Shown piece by piece: positions 5,345 through 12,767 of a stretch of DNA of 12,767 nt. Each line of letters starts with the position of its first letter. Position 1 is the stretch's first letter. The stretch spans positions 12,500 through 25,266 of the forward strand of contig DKEU01000268.1 in the NCBI GenBank assembly GCA_002452635.1, given 5' to 3'. Under the pieces are notes generated by a model, which saw nothing but the letters and a program-made list of their open reading frames with translations, made no database searches and was not told the DNA's origin. Origin of the DNA: Desulfovibrionaceae bacterium UBA6814. Its GTDB lineage: Bacteria; Desulfobacterota; Desulfovibrionia; Desulfovibrionales; Desulfovibrionaceae. Position numbers and translations under genes: made by a program.

Positions 5345-6118
5345 ATGATCGAGATACGCCTGGTTCGGCCCTGCGCGCGCGAGTTCGCCAAGGACCTCTA
5401 CCGGCCCGGCATCATCTCCCTGTCTCGACTGGTCTGGGGTTCGGTAGGGGGCGGCCTCTTCCTGGCGGCCATCGCGGTCCTGTCCCAAGCCAGCGGCGTG
5501 GGGGTGCTCTATCCGCCCCTGGCCGCCACCTGCTTCATCAACGCCACCTGCGTGTACCTGCGCGTGGCCCGGCCCAAGGCGGTGATCGTGGGCCATTTCA
5601 TCGCCACCGTGGGCGGGCTGGCCGGGGTGCACCTGGGGCAATGGCTGGCCGAGGGCACGGCCCTGCTGGTGCCGGCCAAACTGGGCCTGGCCGTGCTGCT
5701 GGCCGCGGCCCTCATGCAGCTTCTCGACGCGGACCACCCGCCTGCGGCGGCCACCGCGGCCATCCCGGCCATCCTTCCCCTGCCCGCGCCGGAGTTCACC
5801 CTGCCCCTGCACATGGCCTGGGGCGGGGTGCTGGCCGTGGTCCTGGCCGTGGCCTGGAACCGGATCTGGTTCGAGTGCCCCACGCCTGACGAGGGCTGCG
5901 GCCGCACCTGGCTGGGCCTGGCCATGAACAAGGCGGACATCGCCGGAACCGGTGTGTGCATAGCGGCCGCGGCGCTCATGGCCGCGCGGCCGCTCAGCGA
6001 GACCGCCTACGTGGGCGGGCTGTGGCTCATGGCCGGGGGAGTATCCGTGCTCTCCCTGCACCATTTCCTGGACGTGCGGCTGGTGACCGGGCGGGCGGAG
6101 CCCGGCCCGCAGCCCTAA
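5345..6118 (+). CDS. HPP-family integral membrane protein
   Basis: This 257-residue protein has several hydrophobic segments and the motif that names the family, DADHPPAAATAA (His-Pro-Pro at 131-133). It also shows the conserved first-half block YPPLAATCFINA...ARPKAVIVGHFIATVGG (56-91). A further membrane pair lies near 200-245, beyond the core domain. PF04982 proteins are mostly uncharacterised, but plant-chloroplast and cyanobacterial members have been linked to nitrite transport. The start has GGGGAG about 6 nt upstream of ATG 5345. It sits between the sigma-SBP fusion and the molybdenum enzyme, with only 19 nt to the latter, so co-transcription is likely. The role suggested by context is uptake or export of the enzyme's substrate or product; that is inference. 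Confidence 0.92.
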   Translation: MIEIRLVRPCAREFAKDLYRPGIISLSRLVWGSVGGGLFLAAIAVLSQASGVGVLYPPLAATCFINATCVYLRVARPKAVIVGHFIATVGGLAGVHLGQWLAEGTALLVPAKLGLAVLLAAALMQLLDADHPPAAATAAIPAILPLPAPEFTLPLHMAWGGVLAVVLAVAWNRIWFECPTPDEGCGRTWLGLAMNKADIAGTGVCIAAAALMAARPLSETAYVGGLWLMAGGVSVLSLHHFLDVRLVTGRAEPGPQP

Positions 6119-6137
6119 ACCCAAAGGAGGGGCGGAT

Positions 6138-8270
6138 ATGCGAAAAGACGGCTGGTATCCCACCATTTGTTACCAGTGCAAGGCCGAGTGCGCCATCATG
6201 GCCCGCATCGAGGCCGGCCGCGTCACCGAAGTGCGGGGCCACCCGCACTGCCGGGGCAAGGCTTGCGTCAAGGGCATGGCCGGCGTGACCCTGCAGTACT
6301 CCTCGGACCGGCTCAAGAAGCCGCTGAAGCGCATCGGGGAACGCGGGGAGGGCAAGTTCGCGGAGATATCCTGGGACGAGGCCATGGGCATCCTGGAGAC
6401 CAAGCTCCGCGGCCTGTACGACCGGGGCGAGGCGCACAAGCTCACCTACAGCTTCTTCCCCCACTCCCTCACCGACCCCAAGTGGCGGTTCCTCAACTGC
6501 TACGGCGGCTACATCAACACCGGCCTGCCCCACTGCGACTCGGCCAAGATCGTGTCCCAGATCAAGTGCTGGGGCGGCATCCCCAACCACCACATCCCGC
6601 CCGCCTGGCCCACCATGCCCAAGGACGGCATCATGCTGCTGGTAGGCCGCCACGCCTTCGGCTGCCTGGACGACGCCATGGTGCCGCGCGACATCATGGA
6701 GGCCCGCGACCGCGGGGCCAAGCTCATCGTGGTGGACCCCATCTTCAGCCCTGACGCGGCCAAGGCCGACTGGTGGATTCCCATCAAGCCCTCGGGCGAC
6801 ACCGCGCTGTTCCTGGGCATGATCCACGTGATCATCACCGAGGACCTGTACGACAAGGACTTCGTCAAGGACTGGGTGCGCGAGGGCGACTTCGACAAGG
6901 TGGTGAACTACATCCAGGACAAGACCCCGGAGGCCATGTCCAAGATCTGCGACGTGCCGGCCAAGGACATCGTGAAGCTGGCCCGCATGTGCGCCGCGGC
7001 CCCGGCCGTGGGCGTGGACGGGTTCAAGTCCATCATGCTCGGCCAGGCCATGGACTTCGGCCAGGCCTGGTCCATCTTCCTGGCCATCACTGGCAACGTG
7101 GACAATCCCGGCGGCCAGCCCATCCCGGACCTGACCCCGCTCGCTCCGGTGCTGCCCGCTCCGCCCGGCGCGGCGCCGCTGCATGAAAAGGGCTTCCACC
7201 GCACCGGCCCCAACCGGGAGAAGTTCGCCAAGTACAGCTTCATCCTGGAGCCCACCTGGTACGAGACCCAGGCCATCAAGGACGACGGGCTCAAGATCCT
7301 GCTGGTGACCGAGGCCAACCCGGCCCTGACCGAGATGGGCAACAAGGAGTGGCAGAAGGCGGTGTGCATGAAGAACAAGGACGGCTCGTACAAGCTGGAG
7401 TTCCTCATGAACACCGACATCATGCTCTCCGAGACCGGCCGCTTCTCGGACCTGGTGCTGCCCGACCAGACCCACTTCGAGCGCTGGGAGCTGTTGTACA
7501 TGCCCTGGTGGTACAACTTCGGGCACGGCGTGGCCCTGCGCCAGCCCCTGGTGGAGCCCGTGGGCGAGGCCCGGCACTCCAACATGGTGTTCATCGAGCT
7601 GGGCAAGCGCATGTTCCCCGAGTACTTCGCGTTCAAGGACGACGTGGAGTACTACAACATCCAGCTCGCCGGCCTGGGCCTCACCGTGGAGAAGCTGGCC
7701 GAGATGGGCTGCAAGTGGTCGCCCGGGGCCATGGGCTTCCGCAAGTACAAGAAGAACGGCTTCCCCACCCCGAGCAAGAAGATCCACCTCTACTACGAGG
7801 ACCTGGCGGACATCGGCCAGGATCTGCCGCGGCCCGGCCTGGCCCCGGAATACCTGGCCGACGTGGACGAGTATCCGCTCATCCTCATCAGCTACCGCCG
7901 CATCCACATCAACGGCACCGGCCCCTGGTCCGTGAACAACGCCCAGCTCCGCGACCCGGTGTCCGGGCAGTACGACAACCCGGCCATCGTGAATCCCGCC
8001 ACCGCGGCCAAGCTGGGGCTCAAGGACGGCGACACCGCCACCCTCACCTCCCGCACCGGGCAGCTCAAGGTGAAGATCGACTGCACCGAGCACATCCGGC
8101 CGGACTGCGTGGGGCTCCTGCACGGGTTCGGGGCCACGGTGGGCCGGGTGGCGGCCGGGGCCGGTGTCTGTGACAACGAACTCATCCCGGACGCCGGCTC
8201 CACCCTGGACTGGCAGGATCTGGTCGGCGGCGAGGCGCACGTGTCCACCCGCGTCCGCCTGAGCGCATAA
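6138..8270 (+). CDS. cytoplasmic molybdopterin oxidoreductase, catalytic subunit (PsrA/PhsA-like fold)
   Basis: This 710-residue protein is of the DMSO-reductase superfamily. The N-terminus binds a [4Fe-4S] cluster through Cys11, Cys14, Cys18 and Cys43 (CYQCKAEC...ACVKG). Typical bis-MGD cofactor segments follow: VVDPIFSPDAAKADWWIPIKP, GDTALFLGMIHVI, ITGNVDNPGG, TGRFSDLVLPDQTHFERW and VEPVGEARHSN. The C-terminal cofactor-capping domain starts near residue 585 and has GPWSVNNAQLRDPVSG and a late NELIP. Cys133, in NTGLPHCDSAK, is the likeliest Mo/W ligand by position, but this is uncertain. There is no Tat signal, unlike PsrA, PhsA and ArrA, so the enzyme is predicted to stay in the cytoplasm. 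AAAGGAGGGG precedes ATG 6138, and the Fe-S subunit follows 11 nt after the stop. The substrate cannot be told; the N-terminal motif does not match Nap/Nas nitrate reductases. Confidence 0.92.
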   Translation: MRKDGWYPTICYQCKAECAIMARIEAGRVTEVRGHPHCRGKACVKGMAGVTLQYSSDRLKKPLKRIGERGEGKFAEISWDEAMGILETKLRGLYDRGEAHKLTYSFFPHSLTDPKWRFLNCYGGYINTGLPHCDSAKIVSQIKCWGGIPNHHIPPAWPTMPKDGIMLLVGRHAFGCLDDAMVPRDIMEARDRGAKLIVVDPIFSPDAAKADWWIPIKPSGDTALFLGMIHVIITEDLYDKDFVKDWVREGDFDKVVNYIQDKTPEAMSKICDVPAKDIVKLARMCAAAPAVGVDGFKSIMLGQAMDFGQAWSIFLAITGNVDNPGGQPIPDLTPLAPVLPAPPGAAPLHEKGFHRTGPNREKFAKYSFILEPTWYETQAIKDDGLKILLVTEANPALTEMGNKEWQKAVCMKNKDGSYKLEFLMNTDIMLSETGRFSDLVLPDQTHFERWELLYMPWWYNFGHGVALRQPLVEPVGEARHSNMVFIELGKRMFPEYFAFKDDVEYYNIQLAGLGLTVEKLAEMGCKWSPGAMGFRKYKKNGFPTPSKKIHLYYEDLADIGQDLPRPGLAPEYLADVDEYPLILISYRRIHINGTGPWSVNNAQLRDPVSGQYDNPAIVNPATAAKLGLKDGDTATLTSRTGQLKVKIDCTEHIRPDCVGLLHGFGATVGRVAAGAGVCDNELIPDAGSTLDWQDLVGGEAHVSTRVRLSA

Positions 8271-8281
8271 GGAGGACGGCC

Positions 8282-8860
8282 ATGAAACAGCTCGGACTCA
8301 TGATCGACATGGACCGCTGCATCGGGTGCAAGACCTGCATCGTGGCCTGCCGCAACAGCCACAAGCTGGTGGATCACGAGACCTGCATGCCCGGGAAGAT
8401 GCCCAGCTACATCCGGGTGGAGTCGAGCACCGACGGCGCCTACCCCATGGTCACCGAACAGTGCTGGGTGGTGCCCTGCCAGCACTGCAAGACCGCGCCC
8501 TGCATGAAGGAATGCCCCAACGGGGCCATCGTGAAGGATGAGCAGAACGGCATCGTGCGCATCCTCAAGGACAAGTGCAAGGGCGAGAAGAAGTGCATGG
8601 AGGCCTGCCCCTGGGGCGTGATCCAGTTCGACGAGGAGGGCAAGTTCGCCCACAAGTGCGACCTGTGCTACGACCGGGTGGTGTTCGGCCTGCCCCCGGT
8701 GTGCGTGGAGGTCTGCATGACCGACGCCATCACCTTCGGGGAGCTGGAGACCCTGAAGGCCCTGGCCCGCGACCGCGGCCGCGAGGTGGACCGCAAGATG
8801 AGCGCCATGTCGGTCATCTACCTGAAGCCTCTCCCCAAGAACACCCTGGCCCAGACCTAG
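8282..8860 (+). CDS. four-cluster ferredoxin subunit (DmsB/PsrB type) with one altered ligand
   Basis: This 192-residue electron-transfer subunit carries the four Cys groups of the DmsB/PsrB/NarH family: Cys13-16-19-23, Cys66-69-74-78, Cys99-(102)-105-109 and Cys126-129-141-145. In the third group the usual CxxCxxCxxxCP reads CKGEKKCMEACP, with Glu102 where the second Cys should be. NarH has Trp at this position and holds a [3Fe-4S] cluster there, so one cluster here is probably [3Fe-4S] or Glu-ligated. There is no signal or membrane anchor, and no NrfD/DmsC-like subunit follows, so the pair looks soluble. AAGGAGG overlaps the stop of the catalytic gene, giving tight translational linkage. 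It ends in a palindrome and terminator. Confidence 0.94.
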   Translation: MKQLGLMIDMDRCIGCKTCIVACRNSHKLVDHETCMPGKMPSYIRVESSTDGAYPMVTEQCWVVPCQHCKTAPCMKECPNGAIVKDEQNGIVRILKDKCKGEKKCMEACPWGVIQFDEEGKFAHKCDLCYDRVVFGLPPVCVEVCMTDAITFGELETLKALARDRGREVDRKMSAMSVIYLKPLPKNTLAQT

Positions 8861-8866
8861 GTCTGG
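8851..8866. repeat. 16-bp perfect palindrome spanning the Fe-S subunit stop codon
   Basis: CCAGACCT and AGGTCTGG abut as an exact inverted repeat, with the TAG stop at the centre. It lies just before the terminator hairpin and could add to 3'-end structure. Chance cannot be excluded. Confidence 0.4.
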
Positions 8867-8883
8867 CGTAGACGGCAATGAAA

Positions 8884-8911
8884 GAGGCCCGGGCCGCAAG
8901 GTCCGGGCCTC
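8884..8911. terminator. bidirectional terminator hairpin between convergent operons
   Basis: GAGGCCCGG (8884-8892) pairs perfectly with CCGGGCCTC (8903-8911) around a 10-nt loop. On the minus strand the stem is followed by TTTCATT, fitting a terminator for the nik operon. On the plus strand the tail (GTGCGTTGG) is poorer in T. It sits 23 nt past the Fe-S gene and 13 nt past the nikE stop. Confidence 0.7.
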
Positions 8912-8924
8912 GTGCGTTGGGGGG

Positions 8925-9722
8925 CTAGGCCGCTCCGGGTGCGGCGAGCGGGGCCGCGGGAAGCACCGCGGCGCGCAGCCGGTGATACTCCTGTTCATGC
9001 GGGGTGGCCGGAGCCAGGCTGCCGTCGCCCACCTCCACCAGGGTCCCCTGGGCCAGGACCGCCACCCGGTCGCAGAATCCGGGAATGATGCGCACGTCAT
9101 GGGTAACGAAGAGGAAGGCGGTGTGGGAGGCCGCGCGCAGGCTGTCCAACAGGTCCAGGATCTGGGCCTGGATGAGCATGTCCAGGCTGCTCACGGCCTC
9201 GTCCAGGACCACCAACCGCGGCTGCGGGGCCAGGGCCCGGGCGATGCACACCCGCTGCTGCTCACCGCCGCTCAACTGATGGGGATACTTGTCCGCATCC
9301 CCGGGAGCCAGGCCCACCCGCTCCAGCAATTCTCCCACCCTGGCCGCCAGCCGCCCCTTCGGGACCGGATCGAAATTTTGCAGGGACTCGGCGAGGCTCT
9401 GGCCCACGGTGCGGCGGGGATTGAGCGAACTCGTGGCGTCCTGGAACACCGCCTGGAGCAGCCGCCGGTCTTTGCCCAGGCCCTGGGCCATGTCCCGGCC
9501 CTGGAACAGGGCCTGGCCCGCGTCGGGCTGCTCGATGCCCAGGGCGATCCGGGCCAGGGTGCTCTTGCCGGCCCCGCTGACCCCGGCTATGCCCAGGCAC
9601 TGGCCGGGCTCCACCCGCAAGCTCACCTCGCACAGCACGTCCCGGGCCTTGCGACGCGAGAGCAGGCCACCAGGGCGGTAGCGCTTGGTGACTCCGCGCA
9701 GTTCCAGAAGCGGTTCATTCAT
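8925..9722 (-). CDS. nikE: nickel ABC transporter ATP-binding protein NikE
   Basis: This 265-residue ATPase is the second nucleotide-binding subunit of the nickel importer. It has Walker A GVSGAGKS (47-54), Q-loop Gln94, signature LSGGE (150-154), Walker B LVVLDEA (170-176) and switch His208. The end (RAAVLPAAP) resembles the RLLQNAVLPAFP-like tail of enterobacterial NikE. The usual length is about 265. Its ATG overlaps the nikD stop by one base (TGATG), so translation is coupled. Within the peptide-type transporter family the Nik assignment rests mainly on the company of the clear NikA, NikB and NikC. Confidence 0.93.
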   Translation of the reverse strand: MNEPLLELRGVTKRYRPGGLLSRRKARDVLCEVSLRVEPGQCLGIAGVSGAGKSTLARIALGIEQPDAGQALFQGRDMAQGLGKDRRLLQAVFQDATSSLNPRRTVGQSLAESLQNFDPVPKGRLAARVGELLERVGLAPGDADKYPHQLSGGEQQRVCIARALAPQPRLVVLDEAVSSLDMLIQAQILDLLDSLRAASHTAFLFVTHDVRIIPGFCDRVAVLAQGTLVEVGDGSLAPATPHEQEYHRLRAAVLPAAPLAAPGAA

Positions 9723-10531
9723 CAAGCCACCTCCGCGGTGGAGTGGGCGTAAAGCCGGCGGTGGGCGGCTAGCAGGCCCCGGGTGAAGGGATGTGCGGCC
9801 GTGGCGAACACCGCCCCGACCTCGCCGCGCTCCACGATCCGGCCCTGGTGCATGACCGCCATGTCGTGGGCCAGGCGGGCCACCACGCTCAGGTCGTGGG
9901 TGACCAGCAGGATTCCCAAATTCCGGATGCGGCACAACTCGGCCAGCAAATCGAGCACCCGGGCCTGGGACACCAGATCCAAGTCGGTGGTGGGTTCGTC
10001 GGCCAGGAGAAAGGGCGGGTCCAGGAGCAGGGCCAGGGCGATCATGACCCGCTGGAGCATGCCCCCGGAGAGCTGGAACGGATAATGGTCCAGGATGCCG
10101 CGGGGATCGTCGAACCCCACCTCGCGCAGCCCGGCGTGAATTTTGTCCGAGCAGGACGCCGGGTTCTGGCCGTGCGCGGCCAGGGTCTCCCGGAAATGGC
10201 TGGCCACGGTGAAGACCGGGTCGAAGCAGCCGGTCGGATTCTGGAACACGGCGGCCAGCTTCCGGCCACGCCAGGCCGCGGGCGGGACGGCCTGCTCCTC
10301 CTCGCCCATGCGGAACCGACCGCTCCGCTGCACCACCCCCGGCGGCAGGAGCCCGAGCAGGGCCCGGCAGGTCAGGGACTTGCCACACCCGCTGGGCCCC
10401 ACCAGGCCAAGCACGCGGCCGCGCCGCAGGTGCAGGTCCAGCGGCCCGATCAAATCCGCGTCCCGGCAGCACAGCCGGAGGCGCAGCCCGGTGACGGCCA
10501 ACTCGTCTCTCGGTCCCGTCTCAGTGCCCAT
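9722..10531 (-). CDS. nikD: nickel ABC transporter ATP-binding protein NikD
   Basis: This 269-residue ATPase powers nickel import together with NikE. It has Walker A GPSGCGKS (45-52) followed by LTCRALLGLLPPGV as in NikD, Q-loop Gln97, signature LSGGM (154-158; GGMLQR is typical of NikD), Walker B FLLADEP (174-180) and switch His212. Its start codon lies inside the end of nikC, an 11-nt overlap. It is a little longer than E. coli NikD (254 residues) because of a charged N-terminus. Confidence 0.94.
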   Translation of the reverse strand: MGTETGPRDELAVTGLRLRLCCRDADLIGPLDLHLRRGRVLGLVGPSGCGKSLTCRALLGLLPPGVVQRSGRFRMGEEEQAVPPAAWRGRKLAAVFQNPTGCFDPVFTVASHFRETLAAHGQNPASCSDKIHAGLREVGFDDPRGILDHYPFQLSGGMLQRVMIALALLLDPPFLLADEPTTDLDLVSQARVLDLLAELCRIRNLGILLVTHDLSVVARLAHDMAVMHQGRIVERGEVGAVFATAAHPFTRGLLAAHRRLYAHSTAEVA

Positions 10532-11357
10532 GGTCCAAGCCCGGATCCAGGGCGTCGCGCAAGGCGTCGCCCAGGAGATTGAAGGCCATGACCGTGAGGA
10601 AGATCATGAGCCCTGGGTACATGATGAGTTCGGGATGCGAGCCCACGAACTGCCGCGCATCGCTGATCATCACGCCCCATTCCGGGGTGGGCGGCTTGAC
10701 CCCCAGGCCCAGGAAGGAAAGGCCCGCCACATGCAGCATCATGTGCCCCACGTCCAGGCCGGCCATGACCAGAAGCTGGGCCAGAATCGGCGGGAGCACG
10801 TGGCGTGTCACCAGGCGCACCGGGCCGGTGCCGCTGATGCGGGCCGCCAGCACGTATTCCCGGTGCTTGAGCCCCAGGACCATTCCCCGCGTGAGCCGGG
10901 CGTACCAGGCCCAGTGGGTGGCGGCCACGGCCAGGATCACATTGAACAGCCCCGGCCCCAGGAGGCCTACCAGGAACAGGGCCAGGAAGAAGGTGGGGAA
11001 GGTCAGGAACACGTCGCAGATGCGCATGAGCAAGGCGTCCACCCGGCCGCCCGCAAACCCTGCCAAGCTCCCCAGGGAGAGGCCCAGGGCCATGTTCAGT
11101 CCCAGGATGGCCACCACCACCAGCAGGGAGACCCGCGCCCCGTGGACGATCCGGGCCAGGACGCTGCGGCCCAGGTGGTCCGCGCCCAGGGGCTCCTCCC
11201 AACTGGGCGGGGCGAACTTGCGGTCCACGTCCACCAGGTTGGGGTCCCGCGGCGACGCCAGGGGGGCCAGCAGTCCCAGCCCCAGGACCAGGCCGAGCAG
11301 CGCCAGGGCCAGCCGGGTGCTCCAGGGCCGGAGGAAGGCTGCTGTGCGGGGGGTCAT
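10521..11357 (-). CDS. nikC: nickel ABC transporter permease NikC
   Basis: This 278-residue inner-membrane permease matches NikC throughout. It has a LGADHLGRSVLARI entry loop (57-70), GGRVDALLMRICDVFLTFPT (103-122), HWAWYARLTR (148-157), the ATPase-coupling EAA loop EYVLAARISGTGPVRLVTRH (167-186), LDVGHMMLHVAGLSFLGLGV (201-220) and a final NLLGDALRDALDP. ATG overlaps the nikB stop by four bases (ATGA). It forms the membrane channel with NikB. Confidence 0.96.
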   Translation of the reverse strand: MTPRTAAFLRPWSTRLALALLGLVLGLGLLAPLASPRDPNLVDVDRKFAPPSWEEPLGADHLGRSVLARIVHGARVSLLVVVAILGLNMALGLSLGSLAGFAGGRVDALLMRICDVFLTFPTFFLALFLVGLLGPGLFNVILAVAATHWAWYARLTRGMVLGLKHREYVLAARISGTGPVRLVTRHVLPPILAQLLVMAGLDVGHMMLHVAGLSFLGLGVKPPTPEWGVMISDARQFVGSHPELIMYPGLMIFLTVMAFNLLGDALRDALDPGLDHGH

Positions 11358-12298
11358 GGCCGGCCCTCCCCGCGCAGCCGGATGCGCGGGTCCACCCAGG
11401 CGTAGAGCACGTCCACGGCCAGGTTGCACAGCACCAGGATCACGGTCATGACCAGCATGAAGCACTGGATGACCGGGTAGTCGCGGTTGGCGATGGCCGA
11501 CAGGGCGAAGCGGCCCACCCCGGGCCAGGCGAACACGCTCTCCACCACCACCGCGCCGCCCAGCATCTCGCCCAGATGCATCCCCGCCGCGGTGAGCACT
11601 GGGATGAGCGAGTTCTTGAGCATGTGCTTGCGCACCACCACCGACTCGGGCAGGCCCCGGGCGCGGGCGTACAGGATGAAGCGGTGGCCCATGTTCTCCA
11701 GCAGGCTGGTGCGGACCAGGCGGGTGTTGATGCACAGGGACATGAGGCAGAGGGTGGCCGCGGGCAGGACCAGGCGCTCCAGCCCGCCCCGGCCCAGGGG
11801 CGGCAGCCAGCCCAGCCGAACCGAGAAAATCCAGACCAGAAGGAAGCCCAGCCAGAAGTTGGGCAGGGACACCCCCACGAAGGACCCGCCCCGGACCAGG
11901 TTGTCCAGGGCGGTATCCTTGCGCAGGGCCGCGGCCATGCCCAGGGGCAGGCTCAGGCCCAGGGCCAGGGCCAGGGCTGCGGCGGTGAGTTCCAGGGTGG
12001 CCGGCAGGTAGTGCAGGACTTCCCCGAACACCGGCCGGCCCGTGACGTAGGATCGCCCGAAGTCCCCGGCCAGGGCGCTGCGCAGCCAGGCCAGGTACTG
12101 GGCCGCCAGGGGGCGGTCCAGACCCAGGAGCTGGCGAGCCCTGGCCAGGGCCTCGTCCGTGGGCGGAATCTGGGACAGCCGAAGGTAGGCCATGGCCGGA
12201 TCGCCCTGGGCAACACGCAGCATGACGAAGACCACCAGGGACACCGCCAGCAGCATGGGGATCAGCACCGCAATGCGGTTCAGGACGAACCTGGCCAT
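11354..12298 (-). CDS. nikB: nickel ABC transporter permease NikB
   Basis: This 314-residue permease, the usual NikB length, has MLRVAQGDPAMAYLRLSQIP (26-45), the LPATLEL helix start (98-104), GVSLPNFWLGFLLV (142-155), an EAA-type loop (ARARGLPESVVVRKH, 211-225), GMHLGEMLGG (239-248), FAWPGVGR (256-263) and NRDYPVIQCF (271-280). All are NikB hallmarks that separate it from dipeptide permeases. It follows nikA by 22 nt, with GGAG before ATG 12298. Confidence 0.96.
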   Translation of the reverse strand: MARFVLNRIAVLIPMLLAVSLVVFVMLRVAQGDPAMAYLRLSQIPPTDEALARARQLLGLDRPLAAQYLAWLRSALAGDFGRSYVTGRPVFGEVLHYLPATLELTAAALALALGLSLPLGMAAALRKDTALDNLVRGGSFVGVSLPNFWLGFLLVWIFSVRLGWLPPLGRGGLERLVLPAATLCLMSLCINTRLVRTSLLENMGHRFILYARARGLPESVVVRKHMLKNSLIPVLTAAGMHLGEMLGGAVVVESVFAWPGVGRFALSAIANRDYPVIQCFMLVMTVILVLCNLAVDVLYAWVDPRIRLRGEGRP

Positions 12299-12320
12299 GG
12301 CCCACTCCGACCGCGGCGCG

Positions 12321-12767
12321 CTATTTCTTCACCATGGCGGCAAAGGGGATCTCGGTGTCCACTGCCGAGAACCCCACCTTGTCCACTGCCGACGAATGCA
12401 CCACCATGCTGCTCTGGTAGGTCAGGGGCAGGTACACCGCCGCCTGGTGCAGGGTGGTCAGGATGCTGCGGTACAGGGCCTGGCGCTTGGCCGGGTCGGT
12501 GCTGATGAGCACCTCCCCGATCTGCCGGTCGATCTCCGGCTTCATGGCCAGCCCGAGCTGGGCCTGGTAGTCGGCGTGGGTGGGCACCCGCATGGAGCTC
12601 ACGAAGGAGTGCGGGTCGTAGGGCGCACCCCAGGTGTCGCCGAAGACCAGGTGGAAGGCCCCGCTCTTCTGGCGCTCGCCAATGGCGTCCTCCTCCTCGC
12701 CGATGATGTCCACCTTGATGCCGGTCTTTTTCAGGTCGGACTGGAGAAACTCGGCAATGGACTTCTG
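12321..12767 (-). CDS. nikA: nickel-binding periplasmic protein NikA, C-terminal part
   Basis: The last 148 codons are present; the frame is open to the right edge of the window, so the N-terminus and signal peptide lie beyond it. The stretch FGDTWGAPYDPHSFVSSMRV followed by PTHADYQAQLGLA reproduces the nickel-site region of E. coli NikA, including the Trp and Tyr of the binding pocket and the His that coordinates nickel directly (His416 there). IGEEEDA, RQALYRSILTTLH, AVYLPLTY and TEIPF near the end also match. NikA delivers chelated Ni2+ to NikBC. In a sulfate-reducer setting the main use would be NiFe hydrogenase. Confidence 0.95.
   Translation of the reverse strand, partial: QKSIAEFLQSDLKKTGIKVDIIGEEEDAIGERQKSGAFHLVFGDTWGAPYDPHSFVSSMRVPTHADYQAQLGLAMKPEIDRQIGEVLISTDPAKRQALYRSILTTLHQAAVYLPLTYQSSMVVHSSAVDKVGFSAVDTEIPFAAMVKK

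Noticed and set aside
3565..5391. Long minus-strand frame opposite the sigma fusion, continuous with hemW
   Set aside because: Composition is Gly/Ala/His/Gln-rich, typical of the complement of GC-rich coding DNA, and it conflicts with the clear domain content on the plus strand.
6027..8240. 737-codon minus-strand frame opposite the molybdoenzyme
   Set aside because: No motifs; composition (Gly, His, Val, Leu, Gln) is that of an antisense shadow of a high-GC gene.
8925..12767. Dipeptide/oligopeptide transporter (Dpp/Opp) instead of nickel importer
   Set aside because: NikA nickel-site residues, NikB and NikC signature stretches and the ABCDE order match the nickel system much more closely.
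1..12767. CRISPR arrays, tRNA or rRNA genes, insertion sequences
   Set aside because: No spaced direct repeats, no cloverleaf or rRNA-like stretch and no transposase-like protein were seen on either strand.

Overview
The window is very GC-rich, densely packed and clearly bacterial. Its gene set (FeoB tail, CadC-like sensor with a heavy-metal permease, HemW, a molybdopterin/Fe-S oxidoreductase pair with PsrA/PsrB-type folds, a complete-looking nickel ABC system) and its codon use suggest an anaerobic Desulfovibrio-like sulfate reducer. That placement is an inference from gene content and style; no rRNA or other phylogenetic marker is present.

Layout. (1) 2-205 (+) is the C-terminal end of the ferrous iron transporter FeoB. 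(2) 261-1948 (+) is a metal-defence unit: a CadC/SmtB-type ArsR repressor carrying both known metal-binding sites of the family, a 236-nt hairpin-dense spacer, and an SO_0444-type Cu/Zn efflux permease. (3) 2012-2137 (-) is a tiny 41-residue secreted-peptide gene with its own promoter and strong ribosome binding site. (4) 2308-3564 (-) is HemW. (5) 3814-8860 (+) is the most unusual block: an ECF-type sigma factor fused to a cytoplasmic substrate-binding-protein domain of the NrtA/CmpA/NMT1 type, followed by an HPP-family membrane protein, a cytoplasmic CISM-type molybdopterin oxidoreductase and its multi-cluster ferredoxin subunit. (6) 8884-8911 is a terminator hairpin separating convergent operons. 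(7) 8925-12767 (-) is a nikABCDE nickel-uptake operon with overlapping genes; nikA runs off the window edge.

Working together. Three parts deal with transition metals (Fe2+ uptake, Cu/Zn/Cd efflux, Ni2+ uptake), which fits an organism rich in metalloenzymes. In block 5 the most economical reading is a self-contained sense-and-respond system: the SBP half of the fused sigma binds a small cytoplasmic ligand (the family's known ligands are nitrate, nitrite, bicarbonate and related compounds), the sigma half redirects RNA polymerase, and the targets are a membrane protein of a family with nitrite-transport members plus a two-subunit molybdenum or tungsten enzyme. A GGAACC element of ECF-promoter type lies upstream of the HPP gene. 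The ligand and the enzyme substrate cannot be read from the sequence. This block is the best candidate for a previously undescribed system in the window.
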